This document shows, piece by piece, positions 30,691 through 34,628 of a DNA stretch of 34,628 nt. A program made the position numbers and the translations under genes. The notes beneath the pieces were generated by a model. It was not told where the DNA came from, did no database searches, and worked only from the letters and a program-made list of their open reading frames with translations. Origin of the DNA: Moritella sp. PE36 (lineage in GTDB: Bacteria; Pseudomonadota; Gammaproteobacteria; Enterobacterales; Moritellaceae); assembly GCF_000170855.1 (NCBI RefSeq), contig NZ_ABCQ01000052.1, forward strand, positions 1 to 34,628, in the 5' to 3' direction. How positions within the stretch are numbered: position 1 is the first letter of the stretch; the number at the start of each line of letters is the position of its first letter.

Positions 30691-31332
30691 CATTTTATAC
30701 TCATCAAATATTTTTTGTAATTCTGCAAAAGGTTTAAGTCCAATTTTTTCAGGATTATCAGGTAACTTCTGATGATCAATATAACGAATTTTTTTAACAA
30801 CATCATACTCGCCTATAGCCATGTCCAGTAATATATATGATCCAGAAATAAAGATATTGGATTCTTGTTCAATAAAATCGGGGTGATAAACGATTAGATC
30901 AAAGTATCCATCTTCTACTCGGGAATATATCCAAACCTTAGAAACATCAAATTCTTTACCTGCATACTCTAACTTGAAATCGGCATAATTTTCTATTCTT
31001 GGGCGAAACGCAATGATTGAAAATTGATTAAACTCAGGAGCATGTTTAACTAAAGATTCGACGTGAGGAAATACATCAGAAATACCATCTGCACTGATGA
31101 TAAATTCACGTTTTCCATCCTTTATATGAGATATTTCAAATACTACATCTTCGTGATACCCAGATAACTGCGAAGAAATTGAATCTAAAACCTTATCCTG
31201 ATTTTTTTCAAATTCAAAAATAGTAGATTCGTTTTTAATGAACCATTTCCAAAACGTCTGCTCTTTACTTTCCTTGGCAAATAATCCCATTGGTAACATC
31301 ACAATTAATATAGTTAATATAATTTTTTTCAT
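30664..31332 (-). CDS. Cassette ORF: secreted protein of unknown function
   Basis: A 222-residue protein with a signal peptide (MKKIILTILIVMLPMGLFA) and a soluble domain holding WFIKNESTIFEFEK, KDGKREFIISADG (about 71-83) and AFRPR (108-112). These blocks match, from memory, a widespread family of uncharacterised proteins without assigned function; here it is probably periplasmic. Its last residues, NKSLKLD, are encoded by the attC site itself, a hallmark of integron cassette ORFs. The start overlaps no ribosome site better than a weak AGG. Confidence 0.75.
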   Translation of the reverse strand: MKKIILTILIVMLPMGLFAKESKEQTFWKWFIKNESTIFEFEKNQDKVLDSISSQLSGYHEDVVFEISHIKDGKREFIISADGISDVFPHVESLVKHAPEFNQFSIIAFRPRIENYADFKLEYAGKEFDVSKVWIYSRVEDGYFDLIVYHPDFIEQESNIFISGSYILLDMAIGEYDVVKKIRYIDHQKLPDNPEKIGLKPFAELQKIFDEYKMANKSLKLD

Positions 31333-31351
31333 CGGTGCCTGACTATATGGC

Positions 31352-31448
31352 TAACGCCCAAATAACAGGCTAAAAATTGTAGGCCAAAATCAGCGAGGCA
31401 CGAGCAATGGCCAACTGTTTTTAGTCCTTGTTGATTTTCTTGTTAGGC
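31352..31448 (-). other. attC site 2
   Basis: TAACGCC at 31352 and TTGTTAGGC ending at 31448 form the core ends. GGCTAAAAA pairs with TTTTTAGTCC, and GGCC (31382-31385) with GGCC (31409-31412). GTTAGGC is the canonical GTTRRRY core. Confidence 0.85.
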
Positions 31449-31454
31449 TTTATC

Positions 31455-31622
31455 TCAAAAGACAACATATTGAACATTTTTAGATTTACATTTTGGACAA
31501 ATTACAGTTTCCGCTAAAGAAAACTTTATTTTGGCTTTGAGATAGAAAAATTCTACGGAAGACAATAAATAATTACAATCTTTGCAAATTAAATTCGATT
31601 TATTGGGAGGTCTAATTGGCAT
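31455..31622 (-). CDS. Cassette ORF: 55-residue zinc-ribbon protein
   Basis: Read from the ATG at 31622, with AGGA six bases upstream and only 8 bases after the stop of the preceding ORF, this small protein has two CxxC knuckles: Cys13-Lys-Asp-Cys16 and Cys42-Pro-Lys-Cys45, spaced like a zinc ribbon. Its family is unknown. It ends 7 bases from attC site 2, so it is the terminal ORF of a two-gene cassette. It could bind nucleic acid or the membrane protein encoded upstream; no sequence evidence decides. Confidence 0.7.
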   Translation of the reverse strand: MPIRPPNKSNLICKDCNYLLSSVEFFYLKAKIKFSLAETVICPKCKSKNVQYVVF

Positions 31623-31630
31623 TAAATATC

Positions 31631-32002
31631 CTATTTCCGTTTTAGAATTAATGTATTCGAGTCTCTAGAAACTTCTTTATAACTTCTAAGTTTAGTGAGA
31701 GCGCCAACACCTCCAGCAGCAATAGCAACACCTATAGCAGTGTAAGTTACAGCTCCACCTAATATACCAACAGCAACAGGTGCCGCGACTATTCCTACAA
31801 CGCCACTTGTGCCTCCAGTTGGAATAGCAACAATAGCAGCATAAACAGCAATGCCAATCCCACCAATTGCAATAGCCCATGCAACATTGCCTGTCGCTCT
31901 TATTTTAATAGTTTTATCTTTTAGGCTACCTTCAATTTCAATTGTATCTTCTTCATTCTTTATAGCCTCACCAAGTTCTTCTTCCGTATAAACCTTTACC
32001 AT
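31631..32002 (-). CDS. Cassette ORF: Gly/Ala-rich membrane protein
   Basis: The ATG at 32002 has GGAG six bases upstream and gives 123 residues; a TTG at 32014 would use that ribosome site as codons. The N-terminal 40 residues are acidic and hydrophilic (TEEELGEAIKNEEDTIEIEG). Two hydrophobic, Gly/Ala/Val/Ile-rich stretches follow (AWAIAIGGIGIAVYAAIVAI and YTAIGVAIAAGGVGAL) with a basic tail (RSYKEVSRDSNTLILKRK). The family is unknown. Pore-forming or toxin-like behaviour could be suspected from the composition, but nothing confirms it. It precedes the zinc-ribbon ORF in the same cassette. Confidence 0.7.
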   Translation of the reverse strand: MVKVYTEEELGEAIKNEEDTIEIEGSLKDKTIKIRATGNVAWAIAIGGIGIAVYAAIVAIPTGGTSGVVGIVAAPVAVGILGGAVTYTAIGVAIAAGGVGALTKLRSYKEVSRDSNTLILKRK

Positions 32003-32056
32003 AAAATACTCCAAAATATAATATTATAAGACGACATATGCAAAGCGATGAAAGCC

Positions 32057-32153
32057 TAACGCACATTTAAGGTGCTGATAATTGTTTGCTAAAATGTGTT
32101 GCGAAGCGAAACCGAGCAAACTGTTAGCAGTCCCGCTTTAAATTTTTGTTATG
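32057..32153 (-). other. attC site 3
   Basis: TAACGCAC at 32057 and TTTGTTATG ending at 32153 form the ends. GTGCTGATAA pairs with TTAGCAGTCC-like bases and TTTGCT with AGCAAA around a GCGAAGCG loop at about 32101-32108. The stop codon of the upstream ORF (32149) lies inside. Confidence 0.85.
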
Positions 32154-32817
32154 TTTGCTTTTCTCGATATTGTTCGGCGAGCCAAAGGACGCTAGATAGA
32201 AAACAAATAGACTTACAGCTATTGATATAGGATCCGTAATCCAAGTGCTTTGAATCACCATGAAGAATACCATTTCTATTTGGAGCTTTAGCTTTATCTA
32301 TTTGTTCGAAGCAGTTAGAATTTTCGGAAAATTGAGATGGTGACGAAAACTGTCCAAAGTACGCCTTAGCAATCGAATTGCTGTCGAAAACGTCACTCAA
32401 TTTAGTTTCAATTTTCCTTAATTTATCCTCTCTTCTTGCAAAAGCACTTAAGCCTAGGTAGTTCTCAAAAACCCCGTCTGACTGAGACAGCAAGAGAGGT
32501 ATGCTTGCAATATAGTTTTCCTGCTCATGTAACTGAAGTGCAACCGATAAGATGTGTTCTCTGTTTCCAGCTTGAGCAAGAACATACTGCTTTTCTTCAA
32601 CATAGCGCTTTTCAAAAGCCTTCAACATCCTGGAATCGAGTGTTTGCTGGGACGACAACGAAGTACTCGATAGCTTACCTGGCATGTACGGTGTCGGGTA
32701 CCAGCCTAATTGAACAGCTTGAGACCAAACGTCACTCAATTTAGTAGGTAGTAATTCCAACTTCTTCCCAAAGCTATCAATGGATTTAAAAATACTATCA
32801 AGATCATATTTAGACAT
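32149..32817 (-). CDS. Cassette ORF: HEPN-like protein
   Basis: The ATG at 32817 has GGAG six bases upstream and gives 222 residues; a longer start at 32847 would lie in the attC site. The C-terminal half is helical, with IPLLLSQSDGVFEN near 106-119 and RNGILHG at 181-187, a match to the Rx4-6H motif of HEPN RNases of the RNxxxH(G) type seen in Apea/Swt1-like and RiboL-PSP-like proteins. The N-terminal half is unassigned. HEPN proteins often cut RNA in toxin-antitoxin or anti-phage systems, but no partner antitoxin is evident here. The motif is a clear match; function is inference. Confidence 0.7.
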   Translation of the reverse strand: MSKYDLDSIFKSIDSFGKKLELLPTKLSDVWSQAVQLGWYPTPYMPGKLSSTSLSSQQTLDSRMLKAFEKRYVEEKQYVLAQAGNREHILSVALQLHEQENYIASIPLLLSQSDGVFENYLGLSAFARREDKLRKIETKLSDVFDSNSIAKAYFGQFSSPSQFSENSNCFEQIDKAKAPNRNGILHGDSKHLDYGSYINSCKSICFLSSVLWLAEQYREKQT

Positions 32818-32837
32818 GATTAACTCCATCGCAAACA

Positions 32838-32935
32838 TAACGCCCACTTAAGCGGACAACGATTGTTGGCTATAATTGTGGAGCGAAGCGGAACGTAGCC
32901 AACTGTTTTTGTTCCGTTTAAAGCGCTTGTTAAGT
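32838..32935 (-). other. attC site 4
   Basis: TAACGCCC at 32838 and CTTGTTAAG ending at 32935 are the ends. GCGGACAAC pairs with GTTCCG-like bases and TTGGCT with AGCCAA around a GCGAAGCGG loop. The upstream ORF ends at 32930 within it. Confidence 0.85.
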
Positions 32936-33439
32936 GTCACTGAATAGAAACAACCCATATTTTCTAGCTATGTTTGAAAGTATCTCAACCTTGGATAGAT
33001 CTTTCAAAATAAAGGAGTGGGTATCTTCATCTCCTGCTACATACCAAGCATCCAATTCAGGAATAAGAACACTAAATTCAAACTCACCGTATGTAGGCTG
33101 AATACTCATATGCTGATTGATTTCTTCAATAGACTCAAACCGCTTAAAGAACAGCTCATTGTTAGAATAATCACAGTTAAAGTTCAAAAGCTCATACTCA
33201 TTTGCTAATGACATGCTAAATGCATGCATCACTGTATTTCTATTTTGTTGCTCTTCTTTACCAACGCTCACTAATAACTTGTAATAATCTTCCCTGCAAA
33301 GCCAACCGTCAAAAACACTTACAAAATGGCGTTTGAATTCGTATTCATGAAGAATATATTCATATTGTTTATTTAAAGCTTTATGCTTTCTAATCGAATC
33401 GTGCTTTATCAATTTCATATAGGGCAACGCTTGTGACAT
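32930..33439 (-). CDS. Cassette ORF: hypothetical 169-residue protein
   Basis: First ORF in the direction of array transcription. It is soluble, with an N-terminal basic part (MKLIKHDSIRKHKALNKQYE), a Trp/Cys-containing middle (VFDGWLCREDYYK) and an acidic beta-rich C-terminal part ending LFLFSDT, the last residues coming from the attC site. The start is uncertain: MSQ at 33439 has no Shine-Dalgarno; an ATG seven codons in (MKLIK) is another choice. I do not recognise a family. Confidence 0.6.
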   Translation of the reverse strand: MSQALPYMKLIKHDSIRKHKALNKQYEYILHEYEFKRHFVSVFDGWLCREDYYKLLVSVGKEEQQNRNTVMHAFSMSLANEYELLNFNCDYSNNELFFKRFESIEEINQHMSIQPTYGEFEFSVLIPELDAWYVAGDEDTHSFILKDLSKVEILSNIARKYGLFLFSDT

Positions 33440-33454
33440 TTAACATTTGTATAA

Positions 33455-33993
33455 CCGGACTCTCGATTTCCCAAATTCACTCACCTCAATAAAAGTAGAT
33501 TAATCAATTGAAAAATAAGATTATACTTCAAATTTATTAATTACATGTTTATGGGAAAACGAGCCTTCCTGTAAATTATTTATTTAGTCTTATAAGTTAT
33601 ATACAAGGCTAGCTATCTAATTGAGTATATTGACATTAATTTTAGGCTACAAGATAAACCTGACTGCTTTTTGACAAATTGAGACTGCGTTCACCGAAAT
33701 ATCAATAACACTGTATAAAATCAGCCTACTTAGTCTTTTTCATTACACATAAATAGGATTAACTTAGTTGGTAAATTTTGCATGATAAAATGTATGGTAA
33801 ATTGATATGTACATATTGTGAGTGAGTTAAAGCTCTAACACACTTAGGGGCATAAATGAGTTACAAAAATAAACAAAGGTAGGTTTGCCTATTTTTTAAA
33901 TACAAACGAAAGAGTCAGAGCTCTAATTCAGCAGCTTAACGATAATGAGATAACCGTTAAGCTGCTAGTTGAATAATCAGAATCGAAGGTTAA
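33455..33993. other. Gene-free region upstream of the cassette array
   Basis: About 540 bp with no ORF and no attC-like palindrome next to the array. On the minus strand a TATAAT at 33520-33525 could be the -10 of a promoter reading into the first cassette, but the -35 is poor. A GTTATAC at 33449-33455 marks the inferred outer edge of the first cassette and might be an attI- or insertion-site-like core. AGCAGCTTAACG (33930-33941) and CGTTAAGCTGCT (33955-33966) form a perfect 12-bp stem downstream of the aldehyde dehydrogenase. Confidence 0.5.
33930..33966. terminator. Hairpin after the aldehyde dehydrogenase gene
   Basis: A perfect 12-bp stem (AGCAGCTTAACG/CGTTAAGCTGCT) with a 13-base loop, 27 bases beyond the minus-strand stop. 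No clear T-tract. Confidence 0.6.
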
Positions 33994-34628
33994 TTAGAAG
34001 AAACCAAGCGGGTTAACGTCATAACTGACCAGTAAGTTTTTAGTCTGTTGATAATGCTCTAGCGCCACTTTATGCGTTTCGCGACCGACACCTGACTTCT
34101 TATAACCGCCAAATGCAGCGTGGGCAGGGTAAATGTGGTAACAGTTGGTCCATACGCGGCCAGCTTGGATCTTACGTCCCATACGGTAAGCTACGTTCAT
34201 GTCGCGACTCCAAACACCCGCGCCTAAGCCAAATTCAGAATCGTTGGCGAGCTCTAGGGCTTCTGCTTCAGTCTTGAACGTGGTTACTGCGATCACAGGG
34301 CCAAAGATCTCTTCTTGGAAGATGCGCATTTTATTGGTGCCTTTCAGCAGCGTCGGTTGGATATAAAAACCGTTTTCATAATCAGTGTGAACTTCTTCAA
34401 TATTGCCACCAATGAGTAACTCTGCGCCTTCTGCTTTACCGATTTCAATGTATTTTAAGATCTTATCAAATTGCTCTTTCGACGCTTGTGCACCAACCAT
34501 GGTTTCGGTGTCTAATGGATTACCACGTTTAATCATCTTGGTGCGCTCGATGATCTTAGTCATAAATTGATCATAGATATCTTCATGCACTAATAAGCGT
34601 GATGGGCATGTACAAACTTCACCTTGAT
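33994..34628 (-). CDS. NAD-dependent aldehyde dehydrogenase, C-terminal part (cut by window edge)
   Basis: The frame is open to 34628, so about 211 C-terminal residues are visible. At the edge is the catalytic region [10 protein letters not shown] with the nucleophilic Cys, followed by [14 protein letters not shown], the EEIFGPV block (the general-base Glu region of the family is upstream) and the [19 protein letters not shown] segment, ending in NPLGFF. The sequence is most like AldB/ExaC-type acetaldehyde dehydrogenases, which oxidise aldehydes to acids with NAD(P)+; the exact subgroup is uncertain without the N-terminus. On the minus strand, upstream of the cassette array. Confidence 0.9.
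   Translation of the reverse strand, partial: QGEVCTCPSRLLVHEDIYDQFMTKIIERTKMIKRGNPLDTETMVGAQASKEQFDKILKYIEIGKAEGAELLIGGNIEEVHTDYENGFYIQPTLLKGTNKMRIFQEEIFGPVIAVTTFKTEAEALELANDSEFGLGAGVWSRDMNVAYRMGRKIQAGRVWTNCYHIYPAHAAFGGYKKSGVGRETHKVALEHYQQTKNLLVSYDVNPLGFF

Larger units (their letters stand above)
30603..33454 (-). mobile_element. Integron gene-cassette array: four cassettes, no integrase in view
   Basis: Four 91-98 bp attC-like imperfect palindromes (30600-30690, 31352-31448, 32057-32153, 32838-32935) each lie at the 3' end of a minus-strand ORF or ORF pair. All begin (minus strand) with TAACAA or AACAAG-like R'' and end with GCGTTA R' cores, share a GCGAAGCG-type loop in several, and have a TTTTTAGTCC-like arm. 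Inferred cassettes are 30603-31354, 31355-32059, 32060-32840 and 32841-33454. No intI is present, so the block is either a CALIN-type cluster or cassettes inserted outside a platform. Confidence 0.85.

Noticed and set aside
32818-32847. Upstream start for the HEPN-like ORF
   Set aside because: These codons fall in attC site 4 and beside it, and the ATG at 32817 has a good GGAG.

Overview
The window looks like chromosomal DNA of a cold- or marine-type gammaproteobacterium (Moritella/Shewanella/Vibrio-like). This rests on the YghU, HutC-HutI-HutG-HutU-HutH, BCCT and RecX-like protein sequences, moderate AT-richness and integron-type attC repeats. The genus is inference; no rRNA or tRNA gene is present.

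Layout. (1) 1-8854: the 3' part of one giant surface-protein gene. Thirteen full 336-bp tandem units encode Calx-beta domains, followed by Ig/cadherin-like domains, a Ca-binding Asp-rich linker, a choice-of-anchor-U-like region, a GlyGly-CTERM-like sorting signal and, in the same frame, a second signal peptide plus a small outer-membrane beta-barrel. (2) 8.9-15.1 kb: housekeeping and sensory genes (yghU, a two-gene hypothetical operon with an overlooked 51-residue ORF, a dCache chemoreceptor, a small lipoprotein, a DHH phosphoesterase, a SEC-C mini-protein). (3) 15.2-17.1 kb: a scar-like zone with a frameshifted C-terminal remnant of a GH1 6-phospho-beta-glucosidase, a GC-rich exported isochorismatase-like hydrolase that looks acquired, and 650 bp with no assignable gene. 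(4) 17.1-21.5 kb: a recX-like gene, a membrane protein, a (GTT)12 microsatellite, the intact GH1 gene, and a yeaR-like/DsbA-like pair. (5) 21.6-30.3 kb: histidine utilisation, all on the minus strand: hutC, hutI, hutG, hutU, hutH, then a truncated Crp/Fnr regulator and a BCCT transporter preceded by a strong CRP-type site. Histidine is converted through urocanate, imidazolonepropionate and formimidoylglutamate to glutamate; HutC should repress through TGTATATACA-type operators. (6) 30.6-33.45 kb: a previously hidden integron cassette array of four cassettes and five ORFs on the minus strand, each cassette ending in a 91-98 bp attC-like imperfect palindrome, with no integrase gene in the window. 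One cassette encodes a HEPN-like protein with an RNGILH motif. (7) 33.99 kb to the end: an aldehyde dehydrogenase gene cut by the window edge.

The two most interesting signals are the attC cassette array lying between hutC and the aldehyde dehydrogenase gene, and the giant adhesin whose sorting signal runs in frame into a second signal peptide and an outer-membrane barrel, suggesting a polyprotein or a gene fusion.
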